Positions 51,166 through 59,829 of a DNA stretch of 64,000 bases are shown one piece after another (position 1 is the stretch's first letter; every line of letters starts with the position of its first letter). The notes beneath the pieces are model-generated. The model was not told the origin of the DNA and did not search any database. It saw nothing but the letters and a program-made list of their open reading frames with translations. The stretch spans positions 558,001-622,000 of the forward strand of contig NZ_JAPEPO010000001.1 of the NCBI RefSeq assembly GCF_026340095.1, given 5' to 3'. Both the position numbers and the translations under genes were made by a program. Source of the stretch: Streptomyces sp. NBC_01446. Its GTDB lineage: Bacteria > Actinomycetota > Actinomycetes > Streptomycetales > Streptomycetaceae.

Positions 51166-51528
51166 TCATGCGGGTGTCGGTGGATCTACGCGTCCCAGCA
51201 CGTCGGCGAGAGAAGTCCCGGTTCGTGCCGCTGTGATTCGACGTGCTCGCACCTCGGCCCGGGTACGGGGGCGGAACTTGGGGTCCTTGCCGCAGCCGCA
51301 GGGTTCGCGCCCCTCGTAACGCAGCCCGGCGTCCAGCACGGCTGCCACGACGGTCCACGCTTTGGTGTCTCGGCGCCGTGGTGCCGCGAAGTCATGGCCA
51401 GCACAGATCATTGGCTCGGAGCATCGGGGGCATCGGTGCCCGCCGGGCCCGGGGTGCTGCTTGAACGCAACGCGGCAGGGCACGCACGCGTAATGCAGCT
51501 TGTAGCGCTTCTCGGCGTAGTGACACAC
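51166..51528 (-). CDS. Zinc-ribbon protein of unknown function
   Basis: 120 residues from GTG 51528. YACVPCRVAFKQHPGPGGHR and CPRCSEPMICAGHDFAAPRR give a C-x2-C ... C-x2-C zinc ribbon. ACGCG-type cysteines recur in REPCGCGKDPKFRPRTRAEV. The middle DTKAWTVVAAVLDAGLRYEG is conserved in my memory of Streptomyces homologues, which are often mislabelled as deoxyxylulose-phosphate synthase. No enzyme motif is present. Nucleic-acid or protein binding is plausible. Confidence 0.75.
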   Translation of the reverse strand: MCHYAEKRYKLHYACVPCRVAFKQHPGPGGHRCPRCSEPMICAGHDFAAPRRRDTKAWTVVAAVLDAGLRYEGREPCGCGKDPKFRPRTRAEVRARRITAARTGTSLADVLGRVDPPTPA

Positions 51529-51583
51529 GAGGTGAACGTACCCGGCATTGTGGTGGCCAGCGAGGCGGTTTCCGCAGCGCGGC

Positions 51584-52035
51584 TCATGGCTGGGTGAGGA
51601 TCCGGACCCGGAGGAGTTCGAACGAGGCTCGGCCGTACATAGCCCGCTTCAGTGTTTTCACTCGGTTTACATGTCCTTCGACGACCCCGGAGCTCCAGGG
51701 GAGGGTCAGGCCGGCGGTCACTGCGTCGAGGTCCTGGCGGAGGAAGCCGGCGAAGCCCTTCATGGGGTTCGGTGCTCCTGCTCTGCCTGCCGGATCCACT
51801 CCTGCAGCAGGTATCCGCGCCGGTGACGGACGAGATCGGCGAACGCCCGGGCGAGGTCGCAGGCACGGGTGATGTCCGGGCAGGCGAGCCGGACTTGAAG
51901 GAGTCGCTCGTCCTGGCTTTCGGTGAGTGTCTCCAGGGGCCGCATGATCCACGAGGTGATCTTGCGAGGGCTTGGGATGTCGGCCCGGACCGGTTCGGCG
52001 GTGCCCGCGCGGAGGGCGGCGAGGTGTTTGCGCCG
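51584..52035 (-). pseudogene. ISL3-type transposase, C-terminal remnant with frameshift
   Basis: The upstream frame reads KITSWIMRPLETLTESQDER, LLQVRLACPDITRACDLARA, FADLVRHRRGYLLQEWIRQA. A shift near 51770 leads to PMKGFAGFLRQDLDAVTAGL, TLPWSSGVVEGHVNRVKTLK, RAMYGRASFELLRVRILTQP, stop at 51584. LPWSSGVVEGHVNRVKTLKR-MYGRA is the ISL3 C-terminal hallmark. The N-terminal two thirds are absent, replaced by the regulator fragment on the other strand. Confidence 0.75.
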
Positions 52036-52258
52036 TTCGGACAGTCCCGGTACCTCGCGAGCAGGACGCCGACCTGGCCCGCCAGGAAGAGTCCATCTGC
52101 CTGCGCCGTGCCCGTCTGCGGCTGCTGCTCGACCAGGCCGAGCACACAGGACAGCTGCCCGCCGAGGCCTCCGTCTCCCCCGAACTGGCCGCGCTCTTCG
52201 AAGACATAGCTGTTGCGAAAGTCGGTCAGAGTCGAAGGCGGGGGCTTGGGGACGGCAC
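52036..52258 (+). pseudogene. Helical C-terminal fragment, possibly of a MerR-type regulator
   Basis: REQDADLARQEESICLRRAR, LRLLLDQAEHTGQLPAEASV, SPELAALFEDIAVAKVG. A long Arg/Glu-rich coiled coil followed by a proline break resembles the dimerisation tail of MerR regulators. No DNA-binding part; it begins at the border with the ISL3 remnant. The family guess is weak. Confidence 0.3.
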
Positions 52259-52747
52259 TCAGCGAGGTCCGAGTCCTGTCCGCCCGTCGAGGAGTTCACG
52301 GACGATGTCCAGATGGCCGGCGTGACGCGCGGTCTCCTCAATCATGTGCATGACGATTCCGCGCAGGTCGGTGACTTCGTCCCCCAGAGGATCGGGGTGA
52401 CGGCCCCGCGGGGGTGCCGCCAGTGGCGTGCAGGCGATCACGGCGTCGGAGCGTCGACACTGGTCGTCGTAGAAGGCGAAAACCACCTCAGACGGTCGTG
52501 GCGTCGTCAACGGGGCGTGGTCGTCGGGCCAGTCCAACGGCTCGGCCGCCCCGGTGACGACCTCCTGGAACCAGTGCCGCTCCGCGTGCGCCAGGTGTTC
52601 TATGAGCCCGAGAGGCGTCCAACCAGAGGGCAGGACTGACGTGGTCAGGGCTTGCGTGTCGAGGCCGTCGACAATGGCCAGCACACTGGCTCGCTGCGCC
52701 GCGAGGAACGCCGACAGAGCCTTCTTCTCCTTGCCGTCCGTGTTCAT
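52259..52747 (-). CDS. DinB-family protein
   Basis: 162 residues from ATG 52747. Four-helix DinB fold: ALSAFLAAQRASVLAIVDGL, LPSGWTPLGLIEHLAHAERH (first His), WFQEVVTGAAEPLDWPDDHA, LRGIVMHMIEETARHAGHLD (second and third His), IVRELLDGRTGLGP. The three His residues form the usual metal site. In actinobacteria such DUF664/DinB proteins include mycothiol-dependent enzymes; the substrate here is unknown. Intact. Confidence 0.85.
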   Translation of the reverse strand: MNTDGKEKKALSAFLAAQRASVLAIVDGLDTQALTTSVLPSGWTPLGLIEHLAHAERHWFQEVVTGAAEPLDWPDDHAPLTTPRPSEVVFAFYDDQCRRSDAVIACTPLAAPPRGRHPDPLGDEVTDLRGIVMHMIEETARHAGHLDIVRELLDGRTGLGPR

Positions 52748-53228
52748 GCGCGCATGGTGCCAGCAGCCACTGACAAGCAGTGCCGTGCGCGCCCACGACA
52801 GGGACGCCTGCGGGACGGCGACCCGCGTCCACCCGGGCCGGGCTCCCCTCGCGAACTGTCGTGCTCCGCTGCGACTGAGCACTTGGGTTGGCACCGGTCG
52901 CCAGCTACGACGCTCAGCCAATGTCCGTGCAAAAGCGAGCCCGAAAAGTTCGTATAGGGGCGGTCCAGTGGGGTCGGGCAGGCCCTGGGGCACTTGGTGG
53001 CAGAGCAGGGGAAGGGCCAGCGGGTTGGGTGTGGCGAAGCGGGGACCTCGTCCGAGTTGGGACAGCATGAGCGGGCTGATGGTCAGGCTCAGGTGCGCGG
53101 CAGCCAACTCTGCGACGCGGCGAAGGCGCGCTCGGTGATGGGTGACGGCGTCACGCGGCAGAACGTACCGCGGCCCTCCCCGGGCATTCGCCACGGGGAG
53201 GGGCCGCTGACAGCCGCCCGGGAGTGGA
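52748..53228. other. Intergenic stretch, no gene seen
   Basis: The DinB frame stays open upstream to 53194 (LTISPLMLSQLGRGPRFATP) but without a start near a ribosome site. It is probably a shadow or decayed sequence. Confidence 0.4.
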
Positions 53229-56144
53229 TCAGGACAAGGTGAAAACGGTCATCTGGCGAATTGCGGTGTAGGGCACGGAGTAGCCGCCGTCCTGCAGCTC
53301 GGCCACCCGGTCCATGCCGGTGTCGTCGAAGTTGAGGGAGACGATCTCGTCCACGCCGTCGCCGTCGAGGTCGCCGGAGACGAACTCGCGGCTGCCGAGC
53401 ATGTTGCCGTACGCGATCCGGTACAGCCAGCCCGTCTTGGCCTGTGCCGGGTCCATCAGGTCGAAGCCGGTCTGGCCCGCGCCGGCCAGGTAGGACACAC
53501 CGTTCGGGCCGGTGACCAGGCCGCCGGTGTGAATCTCGCCGGTGGCGGACGCCTTGTAGTACTGCCCGTCGGCGCCGTAGAGCTTGACGGTGCCGGTGCT
53601 CACCGAGTACACGCCGTCTGGGCCGGTGAACCAGTTGCCGCTCTGCCAGGGGCCGGCGCCCTCGGTCGTCTTGAGGACCTTGCCGGTGCGGCCGTCGCGG
53701 ATCTCGGTGACTCCGCCGAGATTGTTCTTCTCGTTACGCACGAGCCAGCTCACGGCGACCGCGTGACCGTCGGCGTAGGGGAACTTCGAGGAGGCGAAGG
53801 TGGCGGCCCGCATCTGTGCGCCGATCAGCCCGGCCGCGCCCTCCGGCTTGGGGGCCGAATCGACCCAGACGGCCGTGCCGTTGCTGCCCTTGACGGCGAG
53901 GGCGCCGGTCGGCTTTCCCGAGTTCACGTCGAAGGCGTCGCGGCTGCCGTACTGGGCGTAGACCTGGCCGTCGGCGATGCTGGCCTCGGCGAAGGCGACG
54001 TTGTCGGCCGGGGCGGTGTAGGCCCACTGCTGCTTGCCGCGGCCGTCGTAGGCGCGGAGCTTGTCGGTGGGGACGACGATCTCGTCCTTGCCGTCACCGT
54101 TGAGGTCGCCGGTGGTGACGGTCCACACGAACTGGCCGCCGCCGTCGATCTGCGTCTTCACCTTGCCCTGCGCGGAGATGACGGTGGTCGCGGTGTCGGC
54201 GGCGACCACGAACTCGTCCGTGCCGTCGCCGTCGACATCCGCCTTGACGATCTTGTGGACCTGGCCGGGCACGGTGGCCTGCCACAGCAGCTTCGCCTTG
54301 CCCGCGAGCATGGCGGCGCCGTCGTAGGCGAACACGCCGCTGGACTGGCCGCCGGCCACGATGTCCTTCGTGCCGTCGCCGTTGACGTCCATCAGGACGG
54401 CTGACCACAGCTGCGACTGCACGGGCAGGATCGACTGCTGCTTGCCGCCGTCCAGGTTGTAGACGCGGATGTTCTGGTCCGTGTCCACGGTCCGCAGACG
54501 CCATTCCTTGCCCTGGCGGAAGGGCTGGGCCCAGGCCTGCGAGGCGACGACGCCCCGCTTCTCCCAGTTCACCGCACCGTTGTCGCCCTTGAGGACGGCC
54601 AGGCGCGCGAAGCGGCTCGCGCCGCGGTTCTCCGCGTAGTCCAGACCCTTGTCGTCCTTGTACGAGGCGACGATCTTGCCGTCCACCGCCGACAGGTTCC
54701 AGGCGGTGGCACCGTCCAGCGTGTTGTCGGGGTCGCGTTTGACGGTGCGCTGCCACAGCACGGAAGCGTCGGAGCCATCGAGCGCCCGGACGGTGTTGGC
54801 GTTGACAAAGATGCTCTCGTCGAAGGTGTCCTCGCTGACCGTGTACTCCGGCTTGGAGTCGCCCCGGATGTCGCCGACTTCCAGGTCGATCGCCAGGGCG
54901 TTGGTGCGCTTGTCCAGGGTGGTGCGGTCCCCGGTCTTGAGGTCGTAGGAGACGATCTCGTACTCGACGGCGTCGTTCACATCCGCCATTTCCAGCGCGA
55001 CCAGACGACCCCGGGAGGCGTCGAGGTGCAGCTGGCGCGAGTACAGGGAGTTCGTCGACTGCCACTTGACGCTGCCGTCGGCCACGTCGAAGACCAGAGT
55101 GTGGCCGGCGGTGGTGTCGGTGGCCGTTGTCTTGCGCTTGTTCCAGGAGGCAGCGACCAGTCCGCCTCCCAGCGGGGTGAGGGTCGACCAGGCGGCGCCC
55201 TTGAACTGGCCCGTGTCGTAGGTCCAGCTGTCTGCCGTCGTCAGCTTGCCGTCGGCGTAGTCGAACCGGATACCGGTCAGCGTGGACGTCGAGCTGGTGG
55301 AGGCCGAGGTGTTGTAGTAGGGCGTGTCCGCGACCACGAGCGTCTTGTCGACCAGGGCGACTTGGTAGGCGCCCGCGTAGAGCTTGGTCCACAGCGTCTT
55401 GCCGCTGGCTCCGTCCAGCACGGTCACGAAGGTGCCCGTGTGCAGGGTGCTGTCACCGTGGACGAACGGCCGGTAGGGGTAGGTGCCCACGTCGGCGGTG
55501 AACACGAGGTCCGGCACGCCGTCGCCGGTCAGGTCACCGGTGTCGTAACCGTTGTCGGAGGTCGGGGCGAACGGGTTGACCGCGTTGAAGCCCATCGTGA
55601 TCTGGGCCGGGTAGGGCTCCTTGGAGTACCGCGGCGAGAGGGCCGGGAGGTCCCACTCCTTGTAAAGGGAGTTGTTGTCCCGCGTCCACACCTGCTTGCC
55701 GTCGGCGGTGCGGCGGGTGAGGTTCCCGCGCGCGTGGACGGTGAAGTAGTCGCCGTCGCTTCCCGCGACGGGGACGGTGGCTGCCATGCCGGTCACCCCC
55801 TCGGTGTATCCGGAGGCGGTGACCTTCGGGGCCGCGAGGGCGTCGGCGCCGGAAGCCGTGGTGCCGGGGTCGGTCGCACCGGAGTCGGGGGCGCCCGTCG
55901 CCGTACCGGCGCCCGCGGTGTCGTCCGCGTCCGGGCTCGCGTGCTGCGGGTCGGTCTTCTGGGCGGTGTTGGCGGCCGGGTCGAGCTGCAGACGTTCGGA
56001 GAGGTCCTTGGCCTGCGTGTCCGTCAGCGACAGCACGCCGTTGTCATCGTCGGCGACAGCTACTGCCGGAACCGCGCAGAGCACCAGGCCGGCCGTGACC
56101 AGGGCGGAGGCGAGGCGTACGCCTCTTCGGGAGGTCTTGTTCAT
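53229..56144 (-). CDS. Secreted FG-GAP/VCBS-repeat propeller protein
   Basis: 971 residues from ATG 56144; the longer open frame to 56459 is antisense of the protease. A signal peptide spans about 1-31 (RLASALVTAGLVLCAVPAVA), then a Thr/Ala/Asp-rich linker to about 110. The rest carries calcium-loop FG-GAP motifs DLTGDGVPDLVF, DVNGDGTKDIVAGG, DVDGDGTDEFVVA, DLNGDGKDEIVVP and DLDGDGVDEIVSL, mixed with PQQ-like blades (WTRDNNSLYKEW, ASVLWQRTVKRD). The ATG overlaps the protease stop (TGATG), so it is co-translated with the protease. Both are exported, so it is a likely partner, substrate or surface adaptor of that protease (inference). Confidence 0.85.
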   Translation of the reverse strand: MNKTSRRGVRLASALVTAGLVLCAVPAVAVADDDNGVLSLTDTQAKDLSERLQLDPAANTAQKTDPQHASPDADDTAGAGTATGAPDSGATDPGTTASGADALAAPKVTASGYTEGVTGMAATVPVAGSDGDYFTVHARGNLTRRTADGKQVWTRDNNSLYKEWDLPALSPRYSKEPYPAQITMGFNAVNPFAPTSDNGYDTGDLTGDGVPDLVFTADVGTYPYRPFVHGDSTLHTGTFVTVLDGASGKTLWTKLYAGAYQVALVDKTLVVADTPYYNTSASTSSTSTLTGIRFDYADGKLTTADSWTYDTGQFKGAAWSTLTPLGGGLVAASWNKRKTTATDTTAGHTLVFDVADGSVKWQSTNSLYSRQLHLDASRGRLVALEMADVNDAVEYEIVSYDLKTGDRTTLDKRTNALAIDLEVGDIRGDSKPEYTVSEDTFDESIFVNANTVRALDGSDASVLWQRTVKRDPDNTLDGATAWNLSAVDGKIVASYKDDKGLDYAENRGASRFARLAVLKGDNGAVNWEKRGVVASQAWAQPFRQGKEWRLRTVDTDQNIRVYNLDGGKQQSILPVQSQLWSAVLMDVNGDGTKDIVAGGQSSGVFAYDGAAMLAGKAKLLWQATVPGQVHKIVKADVDGDGTDEFVVAADTATTVISAQGKVKTQIDGGGQFVWTVTTGDLNGDGKDEIVVPTDKLRAYDGRGKQQWAYTAPADNVAFAEASIADGQVYAQYGSRDAFDVNSGKPTGALAVKGSNGTAVWVDSAPKPEGAAGLIGAQMRAATFASSKFPYADGHAVAVSWLVRNEKNNLGGVTEIRDGRTGKVLKTTEGAGPWQSGNWFTGPDGVYSVSTGTVKLYGADGQYYKASATGEIHTGGLVTGPNGVSYLAGAGQTGFDLMDPAQAKTGWLYRIAYGNMLGSREFVSGDLDGDGVDEIVSLNFDDTGMDRVAELQDGGYSVPYTAIRQMTVFTLS

Positions 56145-58729
56145 CACTTGGCTCCCTGCGTGAAGCGGACGGCGGTGCCGTCGGCGATCACGGACTGGTT
56201 GAAGGAGTACTGCAGGGCGTCGGTGCCGGACTGGTTCGCGATGCCGACGGTGGCGCCCGCGCCCTTGTCCGCGACGGACTTGTACTGGAGGGTCACGGCG
56301 CCGGTGGCCTCGTCGAAGACGGCCTCGAAGGTCGCGCGGCCCGAAGTGCCGTTTCCGTAGGCGGCGTTGTTCCACACGATGGCGAACTTGCGGCTGCCCT
56401 TGGTGCCGGTGGTGGTCGTCTGCACGGAGGACTTCTTGTCCAGCGTCAGGTCGTCCCACAGCGGGGCGATGAAGCCCTTCACACCGTTCACGCCGGTGGT
56501 CGGGAGCGCGGTGTTGCTGTAGTCGCCGACGCGCGAGGACAGGAAGTTGATCAGGCCGTCGGTCGTGACCGAGGCCGAGGAGTACGAGACCCCGTACAGC
56601 TTCACCGAGAAGGGCAGCGCCACGGTGGCGGAGTCCTCGTCACCGGACAGGGCGACGTTCTTGGAGCCCGCGATCCACGCGTAGGTGGCGGGGGCGCAGG
56701 AGTTGCCGGAGTTGTCGGTGCGGTTGGGGACCTGGACGTTCTTGGCCAGGTCACCGGAGCCGACGGCCGCGGTGCCGTTGTAGACGCCGTTGCACAGGAC
56801 CGGCGCGGCCGGCTGCACCACCAGGCCGTAGGAGCCCTCGGCGACCTTGGCGAAGGAGTACTGGCCCTTGGCGTCGGTGGTGACGGTGGCGAGCGGCGTG
56901 CCGTTCAGCTGGACCTTCGCGCCCGCGAGCGCCTTGCCGGTGACGTCGAGGACGGTGCCGGAGACCTTGTGCGAGGGAGTCGGGGTCAGCGCGATGTCCT
57001 GCGTGAAGGCCTGCTGTTCGGCGAGCGTGACGCCTGTGGCCGAGCCGTTCGCGTAGCCGTAGCCGCTGAAGCTGAAGGAGTACGTGCCCGCCTGCAGCGG
57101 CAGACGGTACGCGCCGTCCGCGTCGGTGGTGACCGTCCGGACGACGCCGGCCGTGTCGGTGACGTTCACGGTGATGTTGGGCAGGGCCGAGCCGCTCGCC
57201 TTGTCGGTGACCTTGCCGGTGACGGTGGCCGCGGTGTGCGGCGCCAGGTCGATCGACTTGAGGATGTCGAGCTTGCCGTCACCCCACACGTTGTTCATGC
57301 TGGCGGTGCCGCCGCAGTGGGTGTCGTCGACATCGGTCGCGCCCTCGTTGAGGAGCGCGCGCGTCTCGTCGATCTTGCCGATCAGCGAGGGGGCCGCCGA
57401 CCACAACAGGGCCACAGCGCCCGCGACGTGCGGGGTGGCCATCGACGTACCGGACTCGGTGGCGTACGACGAACCCGGGAACGTGGACTCGACCGCGACG
57501 CCCGGGGCCGAGATGTTCGGCTTCGCCGAGCCGTCGACCGGAGAGGGACCGAAACCGGAGAAGGAAGCGATCTTGCCGGTCGAGTCGTAGGCGCCGACAG
57601 CGTAGGACGAGGCCTGCGCGCCGGGCGTGTGGGCCGTCGAACAGGTCGTGCCGTCACCGTCGTTGCCGGCCGCGAACGCTTCGAAGATGCCCGCGGAGTT
57701 CCAGGCGTCGAGGATGTCCTGGTAGAAGGGGTCGTTGTCGTTGCTGCCCCAGGAGTTGTTGACGATGTTCGGCGCCAGGTCCGGGCGCGGGTTCTGACCG
57801 TTGTGGTCGGTCGGCGCGAGGATCCACTGGCCGGCGGCGAGCAGGTTCTCGGGCGAACACTCGTCGGACTCGCAGCCCTTGGCGGCGATCCACTTCGCGT
57901 TCGGCGCGACACCGATGCCGTGCTTGCCGACCATCGTGCCCATGGTGTGGGTGCCGTGTCCCTGGTTGTCGCACGGGGTGCCGTCCGAGGGGCAGTTCCC
58001 GGACGGGTCGTAGAAGTTGTAGTCGTTGGTGAACGTGCCGTCACCGTTGTTGCCGCGGTACTGCTTCACCAGATCCGGGTGGTCGTACTGCACACCGGTG
58101 TCGACGCTGGCGATGACGATGCCCTCGCCGCGGTTCTCGTACTGGTCCCAGACCTGGTCGGCCTTGATGTTGGAGATGCCCCACTCGGGGGTGTCGTCGC
58201 CGGTGGCGGACGAGTCCGTGCCTGCCGAGGTGGTGCGCGACTTGGTGACCTTCTTGTCGGAGGTCTCGGTGTCATCCAGCTTGATCTTCTGCTTCTTGAT
58301 GATCGACGCGACGTCCGAGCGCTTGGCGAGCTCGTTCACCAGGTCCTGGTCGCCGGTCACCTCGACGGTGTTGGCGATCCAGAAGTCCTTGTGCCCGATC
58401 TTCTCCTTGTCGAGGAAGGAGGCGAGCGACTTCTGGCTGCTGTCGGCGTGCGCGCGCAGCTCCTTGTACGCGGCCTTCGCCTTCGCCGCGTGCGTCTTCT
58501 GCTTCTTCGCGCCGGACAGGTCGGCCTGGTCCTTCAGCGTGACGAAGAAGGTCGCGTCACCACCCTTGGCCACGGCGCTGCGAAGAGACGAGTCGATCTT
58601 GGCGGTGGCCGTGGCGGACGGGGTGTCGGCGGCGACGGCCGGCATGACGCCGGCGGCGAGGGCCGTCGCGGTGAACGCGGCAGCCGCCCATACGGCGGAT
58701 CTGCGCCGGGGCGGTCGGGGCAGGTACAT
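56144..58729 (-). CDS. Secreted S8 (subtilisin-like) serine protease
   Basis: 861 residues from ATG 58729, with GGAGGAG 8 nt upstream. Signal peptide about 1-34. An inhibitor-I9-type propeptide at about 45-165 (ATFFVTLKDQADLSGAKKQK, FWIANTVEVTGDQDLVNELA). Catalytic domain about 185-495 with Asp in VDTGVQYDHPDL, His in GHGTHTMGT, oxyanion Asn in NIVNNSWGS and Ser in SGTSMATPHVAG. Two carboxypeptidase-regulatory-like domains follow (VTGKVTDKASGSALPNITVN; VSGTVLDVTGKALAGAKVQL), then a C-terminal beta domain to 861. It should be autoprocessed and secreted. Coupled to the FG-GAP gene. Confidence 0.93.
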   Translation of the reverse strand: MYLPRPPRRRSAVWAAAAFTATALAAGVMPAVAADTPSATATAKIDSSLRSAVAKGGDATFFVTLKDQADLSGAKKQKTHAAKAKAAYKELRAHADSSQKSLASFLDKEKIGHKDFWIANTVEVTGDQDLVNELAKRSDVASIIKKQKIKLDDTETSDKKVTKSRTTSAGTDSSATGDDTPEWGISNIKADQVWDQYENRGEGIVIASVDTGVQYDHPDLVKQYRGNNGDGTFTNDYNFYDPSGNCPSDGTPCDNQGHGTHTMGTMVGKHGIGVAPNAKWIAAKGCESDECSPENLLAAGQWILAPTDHNGQNPRPDLAPNIVNNSWGSNDNDPFYQDILDAWNSAGIFEAFAAGNDGDGTTCSTAHTPGAQASSYAVGAYDSTGKIASFSGFGPSPVDGSAKPNISAPGVAVESTFPGSSYATESGTSMATPHVAGAVALLWSAAPSLIGKIDETRALLNEGATDVDDTHCGGTASMNNVWGDGKLDILKSIDLAPHTAATVTGKVTDKASGSALPNITVNVTDTAGVVRTVTTDADGAYRLPLQAGTYSFSFSGYGYANGSATGVTLAEQQAFTQDIALTPTPSHKVSGTVLDVTGKALAGAKVQLNGTPLATVTTDAKGQYSFAKVAEGSYGLVVQPAAPVLCNGVYNGTAAVGSGDLAKNVQVPNRTDNSGNSCAPATYAWIAGSKNVALSGDEDSATVALPFSVKLYGVSYSSASVTTDGLINFLSSRVGDYSNTALPTTGVNGVKGFIAPLWDDLTLDKKSSVQTTTTGTKGSRKFAIVWNNAAYGNGTSGRATFEAVFDEATGAVTLQYKSVADKGAGATVGIANQSGTDALQYSFNQSVIADGTAVRFTQGAK

Positions 58730-59586
58730 CGGGGGTACTCCTCCAGAAAGGATTCGGGGGTGCCCGCACGCTAGGAAGCCGCCGTTACTGAGCCATTACT
58801 GGCCTTGCGGCCTGCACAGTCGGACGTGCTCCTGGCGCGTACCTTCTGGTGAGTGGTCACCACGGTCGGAGTCCGCTGCGCCAACCCGATTCGGCACGTT
58901 GCGTGCCTACATCCCGCGAGTACTCGGGCCATGTGGCGGTCGCTGCCCGGCAGGCCCGATCCGAGCACTCACCCCCCCCGGGGCTGATGCAGCGGCACGA
59001 CGGCGCCAACAGATCAGTCGTGCGCGGGCTTTCAAGCGAGGCATCGTCCCAGCCGTCGCAGTGTCCTAGCCATCCGTGTCCAGGCCGACCGCCTCATAGG
59101 GCGTTCGCCGACTGCTGCGCAACGCAATAGGCGGCCGCACGCCCTGCGGATGCAGCCCTGCGCCTCGCTCAGTGCTGTACGCCGTCCCGCAGCCGGCGTC
59201 CCGATCCACCCCAGAGGACTTGAGCGAGGCGCAGAGCCACCATCCTGGGGCGGGGTCGTTACTGAGGCGTTACTCGTCCAAGTCGACGCGGATGGCGAGC
59301 CGTTCGGCATAGTCAATGAGTCGCTGCACGACAGGGTTCGTGGTGCCGAGGCGGAATCTTCCTCTGCTCCGCCTTCGGAGGAACAGGCAGCTCAAAGCCG
59401 AGGGCATTCCCTCTGGGGATCGAAGCAGACGAGACCGCGCTCGCGAGCCAGCGAGGCGGCGTACTCGACGCTTCCTCAGCCTCAGCCTTACTAAAGGACA
59501 TGAACATCCTCACCGCCGGTAGCGGCCTGATGCATAGCGGCTCGCTCGCACGGAGCGGTAGCCGTCCGCAAACTGCGCTGGTGTGA
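58730..59586. other. Intergenic stretch with weak coding remnants
   Basis: Upstream of the protease gene. On the minus strand, VEYAASLARERGLVCFDPQR (about 59400-59465) and FRLGTTNPVVQRLIDYAERL followed by AIRVDLDE (stop near 59267) read like the ends of one or two lost genes in different frames. No start signals. Confidence 0.4.
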
Positions 59587-59629
59587 CTGAGCGTTCTCGT
59601 TGGCACCGTCTGCCAACGAGAACGCTCAG
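59587..59629. terminator. Perfect 19-bp hairpin downstream of the DHA2 transporter gene
   Basis: CTGAGCGTTCTCGTTGGCA / TGCCAACGAGAACGCTCAG with a 5-nt loop (CCGTC). No T-run follows on either strand, so it may be a U-less terminator or a protein/RNA site. It is 200 nt past the transporter stop. Confidence 0.6.
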
Positions 59630-59829
59630 CGAGGGGCGACGAGGCCCCCGGTGACCGGCTGAGAGACCAGGCCGGCTATCGAAGATCAGCCGCCTCGACC
59701 CGGTACGGGTGAATCAGGAAGGCCCTCACCTCAGCACGGCGACCGGGAGCAGCAACATCAGGTGTTTCTTGAGCAGCGACGAGACGCGTCCTCGTGACTA
59801 CACCCGCTTCGTCCCCGAACCTGCGTGGG

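Noticed and set aside
55026..58774. Long plus-strand frames opposite the protease and propeller genes
   Set aside because: High-GC antisense frames without motifs; the minus-strand genes are certain.
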